In this document: in pieces, positions 35,468 through 42,900 of the stretch
Numbering within the stretch: the stretch's first letter is position 1
Layout of the letters: each line of letters begins with the position of its first letter
DNA from: Patescibacteria group bacterium
GTDB taxonomy: Bacteria > Patescibacteriota > Saccharimonadia > Saccharimonadales > Saccharimonadaceae
Length of the DNA stretch: 55,501 bases
Assembly (NCBI GenBank): GCA_004322265.1
Contig: SCSZ01000003.1
Location: forward strand, 1 to 55,501
Direction of reading: 5' to 3'
Made by a program: the position numbers and the translations under genes
The notes under the pieces: model-generated
What the model saw: the letters and a program-made list of their open reading frames with translations, nothing else
The model's database searches: none
Told to the model about the DNA's origin: nothing

Positions 35468-36313
35468 GTGTCCTTTTTGTTTGAAGACGTATCCTCATCT
35501 ATCCCCCAAGGGTTTATATACGATAACGCCTCCGATCTAGAGGCTAAAATTATTGCTTTTCGAAATGCCGGTACGGGCCAGCTCCAGCTTGTACTCGATT
35601 TTGATCGAACGCTAACCGAAAAAAGCGATGAGAACAGTACTTCATGGCAACTAATGCGCAATCATCTTCCGCCAAAAGGAAAACGAGAGGCACAGGCCGT
35701 ATATGAGCACTATCGTGCACTTGAAGTTGCAGAGAAATTGACACCTGAAGACGCGACGATTTGGTGGACGACGTCTATGTCTATCGTTGCTAAGTATCGA
35801 CTTGATATGAACATTGTTGAACAAGAGTTTCTATCATATTCGACAATACGACCAGGCACTAAAGAATTATTTGATTTGTGCGCCAAATATAATATTCCAA
35901 CAGTTATTATGTCGGCTGGCATCAAGGATATTATCGATATTTGGTGTCGGGCATACGACATTCATCCGACAATTATTTTATCGACTGAGTTAATACTCAA
36001 TGAGCAAAATCAAATTACGGGATGGAACGAAACGAGCGTTGTTGATATATTTACCAAACACGAAGTCGATCACCCAGAACTGAGCAGGATTCGTGCTGAG
36101 CGACCGCACACGATTCTGGCAGGTGATAGCCTCCACGATCACAACATGGCCGAAGGAACTGATACGGTCCTGCGTGTACGCATTGTCGATTCCATTGATG
36201 AGTCCGATATAAGAAAACAGTTAGAGCAGGAAACATTTACCGAATTTGACACAATTATAGAGGACGGTACGCTCAATCCAATCATCGATCTGATTAAACA
36301 AATCATCAAATAA
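35468..36313 (+). CDS. HAD phosphatase resembling cytosolic 5'-nucleotidase III (UMPH-1)
   Basis: 281 residues from a GTG adjacent to the rsmD stop. The HAD nucleophile is VLDFDRTLT (D44, D46); the conserved tryptophan pair (ATIWWTTSMS), RPGTKELFDLC, TVIMSAGIKDIIDIWC and ILAGDSLHDHNMAEG agree with the pyrimidine 5'-nucleotidase family best known from eukaryotes. It would hydrolyse UMP/CMP to nucleosides, fitting nucleotide salvage. Substrate is inferred. The stop codon is followed without gap by a dispersed palindromic repeat. Confidence 0.8.
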   Translation: MSFLFEDVSSSIPQGFIYDNASDLEAKIIAFRNAGTGQLQLVLDFDRTLTEKSDENSTSWQLMRNHLPPKGKREAQAVYEHYRALEVAEKLTPEDATIWWTTSMSIVAKYRLDMNIVEQEFLSYSTIRPGTKELFDLCAKYNIPTVIMSAGIKDIIDIWCRAYDIHPTIILSTELILNEQNQITGWNETSVVDIFTKHEVDHPELSRIRAERPHTILAGDSLHDHNMAEGTDTVLRVRIVDSIDESDIRKQLEQETFTEFDTIIEDGTLNPIIDLIKQIIK

Positions 36314-36338
36314 TCTGCAGAGGACGGACCTTCGCAGA
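36314..36338 (+). repeat. Dispersed palindromic repeat, copy 2
   Basis: TCTGCAGAGG-ACGGA-CCTTCGCAGA, 10-bp imperfect stem with a 5-nt loop, beginning at the base after the nucleotidase stop. It lacks a T run and so is not a standard terminator. The 190 nt after it up to 36527 hold no gene that I can see. Confidence 0.88.
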
Positions 36339-36527
36339 AAACGATTCCTGCTTATGATAATCTGGATATAAAACACACAGTAACGGTAAGCCGATGCTGG
36401 TCATTTTAACTAAGAAACTAAACGGTCAATGTATAACATACGAGCCAGCAAGTACAGATTTGATTAAGAGCCACTCAATATACCAGGGACATCATTAAAC
36501 TAAGTACAATACCACAAGGAGCAAGTT

Positions 36528-36884
36528 GTGATTAAGAAAAAAACCAATCAGAGTGTAGCAAGAGTCGGCTCTAAGAAGTCAATGGGAAATTTGAACACAC
36601 TTCTTATAATAGTTGCTGCCATAGGTATTCTATTTGAAGTCGTCACATGTGCTTTATTCGGGCCGCTGGTTAATGTACTGGTATGGGCGATAATAATTTT
36701 TGCTATCGCATGCGTAGTTATTTACCTTATGCTTATAGGACTTGCTGTGTTTGGGATCATAAAACTCAATGGTAAGTATAAAGTTTCGCCCATCTCGCTT
36801 TTAATTACGAGTATCGTGAGTGCTGTTTATATGATTTACTGGGTGATAGCAATATGGACTACACCCTTGAACTTTAATTTTTAA
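36528..36884 (+). CDS. Hypothetical three-helix membrane protein
   Basis: 118 residues, GTG start with an AGGAG ribosome site 6 nt upstream. A basic N-terminus precedes three hydrophobic helices (about 23-45, 50-75 and 85-110). No recognised motif. It lies, with the next gene, between two direct copies of the palindromic repeat (36314 and 37615). Confidence 0.65.
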   Translation: MIKKKTNQSVARVGSKKSMGNLNTLLIIVAAIGILFEVVTCALFGPLVNVLVWAIIIFAIACVVIYLMLIGLAVFGIIKLNGKYKVSPISLLITSIVSAVYMIYWVIAIWTTPLNFNF

Positions 36885-36911
36885 TAATAGTAGTAGTAGA
36901 ATGTACATATC

Positions 36912-37610
36912 ATGACTAGTAGAGCCAAAGGAACGCAAACAAGAAAAACTGTCGCGAAAAGCCTTTTAAACAAGGAGAACAAGGCAGCTGGCGCTGGTTC
37001 TGCAAACTTTAAGGCGAAACCAATACCTAAGTGGCTACGTGGGATAATAATCATCGTACTAGTTATCGTTGTTGCTGCCATACTCATTATCGGTATTTCA
37101 ATCAGTGTAAGAACGAATAATGACAAAGAGACCTTTAAGTTGGTTAGAGCAACAGTAGCACAAGAGTCTAAGAATATATCGATGAGTGTGACACCTGTGC
37201 TTGATTGGGGTGACGCATCGTCTTGTAACTTTGGACTAGGTGAAGCAAATGTTAATAATCTTTGGGAATGTAAAGCTGACTACACAAGTAGTATTGACCT
37301 CTCAAGTAGTTCGACTAGTGGCTATACACAGGTGTTAGTAAAATCATTCCAAACAGCGACAAATTTGTTTACTTTTCAGGGTCAACGCGCATCAGATGGT
37401 TTTCCAACCCAAATTAACTCTTATTACGTAGTCGATGCTACGGATAAAAGTACTAATCTGTCGTGCAGCTTAGTGATTGAAAGGACTTCCTCGTCTGAGC
37501 CTGGTACCTTCTCAGTAGACTTGAGTTGTAGCGGTAGTGCCCTTCAGTCCTGGTATCCAAACAGTGGCACGATTAACCAGACTGCTCCTGGCAGCAACGC
37601 CTGGAAATGA
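36912..37610 (+). CDS. Hypothetical single-pass surface protein
   Basis: 232 residues. Cytoplasmic basic tail (1-40), one membrane helix (about 43-66), then an extracellular Ser/Thr-rich domain with several cysteines (SSCNFGL, WECKADY, LSCSLV, LSCSG) that may form two disulphides, suggesting a small beta-sandwich. Family not recognised. Ends 4 nt before a palindromic repeat copy and close to a bidirectional terminator facing tRNA-Leu. Probably an accessory, lineage-specific surface protein. Confidence 0.65.
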   Translation: MTSRAKGTQTRKTVAKSLLNKENKAAGAGSANFKAKPIPKWLRGIIIIVLVIVVAAILIIGISISVRTNNDKETFKLVRATVAQESKNISMSVTPVLDWGDASSCNFGLGEANVNNLWECKADYTSSIDLSSSSTSGYTQVLVKSFQTATNLFTFQGQRASDGFPTQINSYYVVDATDKSTNLSCSLVIERTSSSEPGTFSVDLSCSGSALQSWYPNSGTINQTAPGSNAWK

Positions 37611-37614
37611 TAAC

Positions 37615-37637
37615 TTGCGGAGGACGGACCTTCGCAG
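37615..37637 (+). repeat. Dispersed palindromic repeat, copy 3
   Basis: TTGCGGAGG-ACGGA-CCTTCGCAG: 8-bp stem TGCGGAGG/CCTTCGCA with one G-U pair and the invariant 5-nt loop ACGGA. It is four bases after the stop of the preceding gene and identical to copy 2 over GAGGACGGACCTTCGCAGA. Confidence 0.86.
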
Positions 37638-37658
37638 ATAATAAATCCCTGTAAAAGC

Positions 37659-37696
37659 AAATTAAAAAGCAAGCCAGCCGACTTGCTTTTTAATTT
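37659..37696. terminator. Bidirectional terminator between a surface-protein gene and tRNA-Leu
   Basis: 15-bp perfect inverted repeat AAATTAAAAAGCAAG / CTTGCTTTTTAATTT, 8-nt loop. On the minus strand it begins at the A of the tRNA CCA end, so tRNA transcription should stop there; on the plus strand it serves the upstream gene. Confidence 0.92.
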
Positions 37697-37780
37697 GGTA
37701 CGGATGAAAGGACTTGAACCTTCACGCCCGGAGGCACTAGCTCCTAAGGCTAGCGTGTCTACCAATTCCACCACATCCGC
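37696..37780 (-). tRNA. tRNA-Leu (anticodon UAG)
   Basis: 85 nt with encoded CCA. Acceptor GCGGATG pairs with CATCCGT (one G-U), anticodon stem CTAGC/GCTAG encloses loop CTTAGGA (anticodon TAG), a long variable arm typical of Leu (TGCCTCCGGGCG) and T-loop GGTTCAAGTCC are present. A minus-strand TATAAT (37863-37858) gives a leader of about 70 nt that contains a partial copy of the tRNA 5' end. Confidence 0.96.
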
Positions 37781-37796
37781 ATATGTTGTGCTATGC

Positions 37797-37839
37797 GCTA
37801 GCGTGTCTACGATTTACCATAGGCCACCACATCCGCATA
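37797..37839 (-). other. Partial copy of tRNA-Leu(UAG) 5' end in its own leader
   Basis: 14 nt (37797-37810) are identical to the D-stem/anticodon side of the tRNA (37749-37762) and 16 nt (37824-37839) to its acceptor side (37768-37783). Between them 13 nt (CCTATGGTAAATC on the minus strand) replace 5 nt of the real gene. No 3' half exists, so this cannot be a functional tRNA. The copy begins 56 nt upstream of the equivalent base in the real gene and lies within the transcript. Confidence 0.85.
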
Positions 37840-37977
37840 CACGTTGGTAACCGATGTATTATAGCAAAAAAGCATTAACAGATAAAGACCAATGTTGTTT
37901 GCGTGTGCCGTGGCTGACTTAATCTGCTTGTGCTATCATAAATATATACATGAAAGACAGACGGGGACTAGAGGGTA

Positions 37978-39603
37978 ATGAGTAAGATTGCAAAGTACTT
38001 GAATGAACATATTTTAGGTGAGATTACTGGATCTAAAGCTGTTCGAGAACGTTTTGCGCGCGATCGTAGCGTTCTCATGATCAAACCTGAACTAGTCATG
38101 TTTCCGCGCGTTACAAACGACATTCGTAAAGCCGCACGGTTCTCTTGGCAACTAGCCGAGAAAGGTCATGTTTTACCACTTACTGTCCGTGGCGCTGGGT
38201 CAGATGAAACGGGCGCGGCGATCGGTAAGGGCCTCATTATCAACACAACGGCTCACCTCAATAATATTATCTATATGGCACTTAAGGACAAGGAACACTT
38301 TGTTCACGTTCAGCCTGGCGTTACGTTTAAGGCCCTTAATGACGCGCTTAGCTGGCATGGTCTGTCTATTCCGACGTTCCCCTCAACTGCTGCGTACAGT
38401 ACGATTGGTGGTGCAGTGGCTAGCAATACGGGTGGACAGTTCTCTGGCAAATCAGGACTTACTGGTGATTGGGTCAAGCGTCTCGAGGTAGTTCTTGCAA
38501 ATGGTGATTTAATCGAGACAACACGCTTACATAAGCACGAATTTAGCAAAAAAATAGGACTCCAAACCTTTGAAGGCGAGATATATCGTAAGTTAGACGG
38601 GTTGATTGAAGATAACCAAGCGCTTATTAATGAAAAGATTGCACACGACATAACTGATAATACGGGGTACGCTCGCATTGCCCAGGTCAAGCAAAAGGAT
38701 GGTTCGTTCGACCTAACACCACTGATGATTGGGAGCCAAGGGACACTCGGCATTATTTCAGAAATTGTCCTGAGATCTGATTATGTGAGTAAAGACCAGA
38801 CTGCACTGGCCGCTGTTGTCAGCTCGACTGACGCAGCACGCGACGCTACCGACGCACTGCGCGGGCTTGACCCTGACTCGCTTGAGACGATTGATGGGTT
38901 GCTATTTGACCAAGCACGAGCTGCTGGTAAATCATATCCTTTCTTTAGCTCGACAGATAGCGACAACGCGATTGGCGCGGTGATTTATATCCAATTTAAC
39001 GATTTCAACGACCATGTTCGGGAGCGCAAACTAAAAAAAGCCACTAAGATTCTGACCAAATTCAATGCTACGATTATCACATCCGAACAGCATTCGATGG
39101 ATGAACTTTCGGCAATTCGAGACGTGGCAAGTTCAATTTATGGCGGAGATAACGGTGATGATTCATACCCGCCACTTCTTGACGGCGCGTATATACCAGC
39201 CGGTCGCCAGGAGGAGTTTAGTCTTGCTATAACCGAACTGGCTGCTAAACACCACGTTACATTGCCCCTTCATATTCGTGTACTTGATGGCATTGTCTTT
39301 ACGCGTCCTGCGCTGCAACTTGATAAAGTTGGCGACAAGCAAAAAGTTTTCAAACTTGTGAGTGAGTATGCTCAGCTGGTTGATAAGTGCGGCGGTGTGT
39401 TTCTGGCCGATTCAAGCGAAGGCCGTCTGAAGGCGAATGCTGCCTACAGTGTTCTCGACGACGATATTCACCAATTATACGAGCAAATTCGTGCCATTTT
39501 TGACCCATTTGGTACACTCAATCCTGGTGTTAAGCAAACGTCCGACATTAAGTCGCTGGTTGAAGCACTTCGTTCGTCATACGACAGCGCCGAATTCGTT
39601 TAA
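37978..39603 (+). CDS. FAD-binding oxidase/dehydrogenase (GlcD / D-lactate dehydrogenase-type)
   Basis: 541 residues. An N-terminal PCMH-type FAD-binding domain (about 35-230) contains LTVRGAGSDETG, VQPGVTFKALNDAL and the FAD contact region PSTAAYSTIGGAVASNTGG. A FAD-oxidase C-type cap domain follows and the protein ends near the expected FDPFGTLNPGVKQ motif. The electron acceptor and substrate (D-lactate, glycolate or another 2-hydroxy acid) are not determinable. There is no iron-sulphur partner nearby and no membrane segment. It lies between two tRNA-Leu genes. A 12-codon reading frame (37950-37985) precedes and overlaps the start. Confidence 0.85.
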   Translation: MSKIAKYLNEHILGEITGSKAVRERFARDRSVLMIKPELVMFPRVTNDIRKAARFSWQLAEKGHVLPLTVRGAGSDETGAAIGKGLIINTTAHLNNIIYMALKDKEHFVHVQPGVTFKALNDALSWHGLSIPTFPSTAAYSTIGGAVASNTGGQFSGKSGLTGDWVKRLEVVLANGDLIETTRLHKHEFSKKIGLQTFEGEIYRKLDGLIEDNQALINEKIAHDITDNTGYARIAQVKQKDGSFDLTPLMIGSQGTLGIISEIVLRSDYVSKDQTALAAVVSSTDAARDATDALRGLDPDSLETIDGLLFDQARAAGKSYPFFSSTDSDNAIGAVIYIQFNDFNDHVRERKLKKATKILTKFNATIITSEQHSMDELSAIRDVASSIYGGDNGDDSYPPLLDGAYIPAGRQEEFSLAITELAAKHHVTLPLHIRVLDGIVFTRPALQLDKVGDKQKVFKLVSEYAQLVDKCGGVFLADSSEGRLKANAAYSVLDDDIHQLYEQIRAIFDPFGTLNPGVKQTSDIKSLVEALRSSYDSAEFV

Positions 39604-39608
39604 TCTGG

Positions 39609-39614
39609 TATAAT
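39609..39614 (+). promoter_or_regulatory. -10 box of tRNA-Leu(CAG)
   Basis: TATAAT; the start is expected near 39621, exactly where the partial tRNA copy begins. The mature tRNA therefore has a 5' leader of about 57 nt. Confidence 0.7.
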
Positions 39615-39621
39615 AATTTCC

Positions 39622-39675
39622 ATGCGCGAGTGGCGTTTATGTGTAATCGTAGACGCGCTGCGCGAATTGCAGCGA
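39622..39675 (+). other. Partial copy of tRNA-Leu(CAG) 5' end in its own leader
   Basis: ATGCGCGAGTGGCG (39622-39635) and GTAGACGCGCT (39649-39659) repeat the real gene at 39676-39689 and 39695-39705, 54 nt downstream. As at the other tRNA-Leu, a 13-nt segment (TTTATGTGTAATC) replaces the 5 nt (GAATG) of the gene. It is followed by a hairpin CGCTGC/GCAGCG (39656-39674). Confidence 0.85.
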
Positions 39676-39677
39676 AT

Positions 39678-39763
39678 GCGCGAGTGGCGGAATGGTAGAC
39701 GCGCTAGCTTCAGGTGCTAGTGTCCTTCGGGATGTGGAAGTTCGAGTCTTCTCTCGCGTACCA
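39678..39763 (+). tRNA. tRNA-Leu (anticodon CAG)
   Basis: 86 nt with encoded CCA (39761-39763). Acceptor GCGCGAG/CTCGCGT, anticodon stem CTAGC/GCTAG with loop TTCAGGT, long variable arm TGTCCTTCGGGATG and T-loop TTCGAGTC. Followed by a terminator 10 nt downstream. Confidence 0.96.
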
Positions 39764-39772
39764 CTGCAAAAT

Positions 39773-39795
39773 CCCGGCCATAAGGTCGGGTTTTT
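39773..39795 (+). terminator. Terminator after tRNA-Leu(CAG)
   Basis: CCCGGCC-ATAA-GGTCGGG (7 bp, one G-U) followed by TTTTT, 10 nt past the CCA end. Confidence 0.9.
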
Positions 39796-39813
39796 GCATA
39801 CAATAGGGGATAT

Positions 39814-41583
39814 ATGGCGAAATCAAAAAGTATAGTTATTCAGCGGTTATTAAAAACTCTCGATAATGTGTCGAATAAACGAGTGGCACTCATCTTTGCG
39901 ATTGTCGGCTTCGTTACCTTTATTGTATGTATCAATAACCCCTTTCAGGGTGATGACATCACTCAAATTGTCGAGAATTTGCCCGTTCATTTCGTCCAAA
40001 ATATTGGCTACTTTTTTACCTCAAGCACATTTTATAACGGTCAAAATTTAGTCGGCACATACTATCGACCCCTGATGACAACGTCGTTCTCGATTCTTTA
40101 TACTCTGTTTCAGACATCGACTGCTGGCTATCACCTATTCCAAATCATGTTATTTAGCGGTGGAGCATTCGTGCTTTATCTTGTCCTGAGGCGTTTCATA
40201 AAACAATGGCTTGCATTACTTTTGGCGCTTGTTTTCTTGGTTCATCCGATGAACTCACAGATTGTTTTTTCGATTGCTTGTCTGCAAGATACCCTGATGT
40301 TTTTCTTTGGTATTTTGGCGCTTTACCTTTTGATTACACGCACCTCTTGGCGAAGTATGATCGCTGTCTCCGTGTTGCTATTACTGACCTTATTTTGCAA
40401 GGAATCAGGCCTCGCCTATGTCGTGATGGCTTTTGCATATTTGGCATTCTTTGATCGCAAAAGAATATGGAAACTGGCAGTTGTGATAGCCGGACCTGTG
40501 GCATTGTACCTGTCGCTTAAGTCAGTGGCAGTTGGGCTCTTGGTTGGCAACGCTAACGGTGCGCCGATAGATCATTTGAACCTTGGTATGCGCCTATTGA
40601 CCTCGCCATCCATCATCCAATTTTACTTTGGTAAGTTCGTTTTTCCGTTGAATTTATCAACATGTTGGTATTGGACCCTGCAACATTTTAGTGTAGCAGG
40701 TGTATTAGTCCCGATGCTAGTTGATCTTGCGATCGCAGCGATATTTGTGGGCTTGGGTGTATTTGTTAAACATTATGGTAAAAAGAAAGATTTTTTTGCC
40801 TATGTATTCTTTGCTTGTTGGGCAGCGCTCGGAATTGTGCCATATCTACAAATTACGCCACTTGATATGACTGCGTGTGAAACGTGGTTTTGTTTTTCGA
40901 TGATTGGCGTACTGGCGATGCTCGGCATTTCACTACCACTCTTAAAAATTAACGGATGGAAAGTTAGTCTAACGTGGCTTATGATCATTTTGGTTCTGGT
41001 AGTTGGTGTGTTTGCTATTCGAACCACTATCCGAGGCACGAATTACAGTAGTCAGTATAATATTGCAATACATGATCTTGCGGTATCCCAAAACGACTAT
41101 TCAGCGTTAAATAACATTGCCCAGTACATGATTGATACTAAACATTACGACCAGGCACTGCATTACGCTCAACAATCAATCGACATTTTTCCTGGGCTTG
41201 GTAATTACGACAATCTAGGCGTTGCGCATCAGCAAATGGGTGAGTATACCAAGGCTGTCGATTCCTATAATATTGCGCTGACTTATGGCAGTATGGACTT
41301 CGTGTACGAAAATCTAGCCCAAATTTACCTCGCTAAATGGCAAGACCCTCAGACAGAAAAGTTTCTTCAAAAGGCTCTTACTGAATACCCACAGGACTAC
41401 AAACTATTGACGTATATGGCGATATTAAAGGCTGCTCAAGGCGACAATGCAACTGCCCAGACCTATATCACAAGGGCAGTCAAATACGGCACAGTTCCGC
41501 AACTTTTATATGAGAGCATTATGCAACACCAACCGTTAGTCTTTACAATCCCAACCTCCACAGAGCCTCTAACACTAAAATAA
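39814..41583 (+). CDS. Polytopic GT-C-like glycosyltransferase with C-terminal TPRs (TMTC-like)
   Basis: 589 residues. About 10-11 membrane helices span residues 24 to 405, followed by TPR repeats (about 425-560, e.g. NLGVAHQQMGEYTKAVDSYNIAL). The first outside loop carries NPFQGDD (D47, D48), the position of the acidic pair in GT-C enzymes; HPMNSQIV and KESGLAYV match positions of the HPxHxE and KExG motifs in eukaryotic TMTC O-mannosyltransferases. Order of domains is also that of TMTCs. A protein-O-glycosyltransferase acting at the outer face of the membrane is inferred. Start at ATG 39814, just after the tRNA terminator. Confidence 0.72.
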   Translation: MAKSKSIVIQRLLKTLDNVSNKRVALIFAIVGFVTFIVCINNPFQGDDITQIVENLPVHFVQNIGYFFTSSTFYNGQNLVGTYYRPLMTTSFSILYTLFQTSTAGYHLFQIMLFSGGAFVLYLVLRRFIKQWLALLLALVFLVHPMNSQIVFSIACLQDTLMFFFGILALYLLITRTSWRSMIAVSVLLLLTLFCKESGLAYVVMAFAYLAFFDRKRIWKLAVVIAGPVALYLSLKSVAVGLLVGNANGAPIDHLNLGMRLLTSPSIIQFYFGKFVFPLNLSTCWYWTLQHFSVAGVLVPMLVDLAIAAIFVGLGVFVKHYGKKKDFFAYVFFACWAALGIVPYLQITPLDMTACETWFCFSMIGVLAMLGISLPLLKINGWKVSLTWLMIILVLVVGVFAIRTTIRGTNYSSQYNIAIHDLAVSQNDYSALNNIAQYMIDTKHYDQALHYAQQSIDIFPGLGNYDNLGVAHQQMGEYTKAVDSYNIALTYGSMDFVYENLAQIYLAKWQDPQTEKFLQKALTEYPQDYKLLTYMAILKAAQGDNATAQTYITRAVKYGTVPQLLYESIMQHQPLVFTIPTSTEPLTLK

Positions 41584-41663
41584 TTAGTCTATTAAATTGA
41601 AATACTACCAAAACAAATTCAATAGTCCTACTCTTCGCATTTGACAAAATATCGTAGATATAT

Positions 41664-41690
41664 TCTGCAGAGGACGGACCTCTGCTCAGC
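41664..41690 (+). repeat. Dispersed palindromic repeat, copy 4
   Basis: TCTGCAGAGG-ACGGA-CCTCTGC followed by TCAGCTAATT; the stem GCAGAGG/CCTCTGC is perfect here. Compared with copy 1 at 3702-3732 the stem carries a compensating-type T to C change and the tail TGCTCAGCTAATT is identical. It lies 80 nt after a stop codon. The rest of 41584-41806 has a possible promoter (TTGACA at 41748) but no other gene. Confidence 0.88.
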
Positions 41691-41806
41691 TAATTCTCAG
41701 GATTACGTGTGAATCATAGGAAAAATAGGATAACTATCTCGGGGTTATTGACAGGTAAGGACAAGCGCGATAACCTTACATCAATACAATAAAAAAGGCT
41801 GATGCA

Positions 41807-42052
41807 ATGTTTAAAGCATACAAAAAGTTTAGAAACCAAAAAATTACCGATGTACGTCGAGAACTCGCCAGAGCCCATTTGATTATTGGTATGCTCTCGT
41901 TTGTTACGATCGTTTTATTGCTTCAGGAAGCAGCACTTCTTGCTGATTTAAATACAATCGCGACAACACTCGCGATTATTCTACTGGCCATCGTCGCCGT
42001 TATATCATTAGTATTTTCTATAACGCTATTTAGTTTGACGAAGAAAAAGTAA
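41807..42052 (+). CDS. Small two-helix membrane protein, unknown function
   Basis: 81 residues: basic N-terminus (MFKAYKKFRNQK) and two hydrophobic helices (about 24-46 and 53-77) ending in KKK, a hairpin with both ends inside. AAGG-type ribosome site 8-12 nt upstream. Possible promoter TTGACA (41748-41753), 17 nt, TAACCT. It converges on the Crp/Fnr gene, with stop codons one base apart. No family recognised. Confidence 0.6.
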   Translation: MFKAYKKFRNQKITDVRRELARAHLIIGMLSFVTIVLLLQEAALLADLNTIATTLAIILLAIVAVISLVFSITLFSLTKKK

Positions 42053-42053
42053 C

Positions 42054-42734
42054 CTAAACAACCTTAGTTAGCATACTGACATCTATCCCAGGATCGTACT
42101 CATCGTCAATTTGTGCGTTTAACTTACTAGTGTCAACGGTATAGTACTTTCGTCTAACTGATAGAATTTTTTGTTCCCTCAATTTCTTTAATTCCAGCGT
42201 GGTTGTTTCGCGAGTTAATCCCGTTGTATTCGCAATTTCTTGCTGTGTTAGCGGGACATATATCTTTACTAAATCTCGCCTGATATCGCGCCCATATCGC
42301 AGACAGAGGTAGCGAAATGTATACAGTAGTTTGGTATAAGCGCGTGTTTTTTCGAGCGCATCTACCTGGAGCATATTACCGACGTATGAGCTTACTTGGC
42401 GGCTGAGCATAGCATTAGCAAACCCTACATTATTAGCCATGTGAGCTTCAAAAACTTCTTTACTCATTATGTAGAACTCGCAGTCAGTATAGGCTTGGTA
42501 ATAAAAGAGTGCCTTGGTCGTCTTCGAAAATGCCCAACAAATTGGCACGATATCATCAATAATCTCAAAAGATATTAGTTGGTCAACGCCGTCTGCACTA
42601 AGATTAGAAACCTTTACAACGCCACTTTTAATTGCATAAACGTGAGCAGGGACTTCGTTTTGCTGAAAAATTACTTCGCCTTTTGCGAATTTTATAGTGG
42701 GGTACTTTCGGTAAAATGATTTTAGTTCGTTCAC
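42054..42734 (-). CDS. Crp/Fnr-family transcriptional regulator
   Basis: 226 residues from a GTG at 42734 chosen because AGGAG lies 6 nt upstream; an in-frame ATG at 42755 would add 7 residues and place the ribosome site inside the gene. N-terminal cyclic-nucleotide-binding fold (FAKGEVIFQQNEVPAHVYAIKSGVVKV, about 15-45), dimerisation helix, then a C-terminal winged helix (LTQQEIANTTGLTRETTTLELKKLREQKIL). The cAMP-contact motif of Crp is not conserved and no Fnr cysteine cluster is visible, so the signal is unknown. A minus-strand TATTAT (42787-42782) is the likely -10 box. Confidence 0.9.
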   Translation of the reverse strand: MNELKSFYRKYPTIKFAKGEVIFQQNEVPAHVYAIKSGVVKVSNLSADGVDQLISFEIIDDIVPICWAFSKTTKALFYYQAYTDCEFYIMSKEVFEAHMANNVGFANAMLSRQVSSYVGNMLQVDALEKTRAYTKLLYTFRYLCLRYGRDIRRDLVKIYVPLTQQEIANTTGLTRETTTLELKKLREQKILSVRRKYYTVDTSKLNAQIDDEYDPGIDVSMLTKVV

Positions 42735-42811
42735 CGTGGTCTCCTCGCAATACATTCTACGTAATGCCTATGCTTGTTTCTATAATACCATCTCTGTTGT
42801 AAGAGTTGAAA

Positions 42812-42837
42812 TGAGTGATTATGTAAGGTATCTCACA
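42812..42837. promoter_or_regulatory. Possible Crp/Fnr operator between divergent genes
   Basis: TGAGTGAT-N10-ATCTCACA, two imperfect half-sites (6 of 8 symmetric) of the TGTGA-type used by Crp/Fnr proteins, immediately upstream of the position expected for the -35 box of the regulator gene and upstream of the gene at 42901. Autoregulation is a guess. Confidence 0.35.
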
Positions 42838-42900
42838 GTTCCAAAGCGGTTGGCTCTGTACAATCAGTGGCATAACAATTTTAAATGGGGAGGGTAGATA

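Noticed and set aside
37797-37839. Group I intron or split tRNA-Leu
   Set aside because: The full tRNA is contiguous with CCA and the partial copy is upstream, not interrupting it; there is no intron core.
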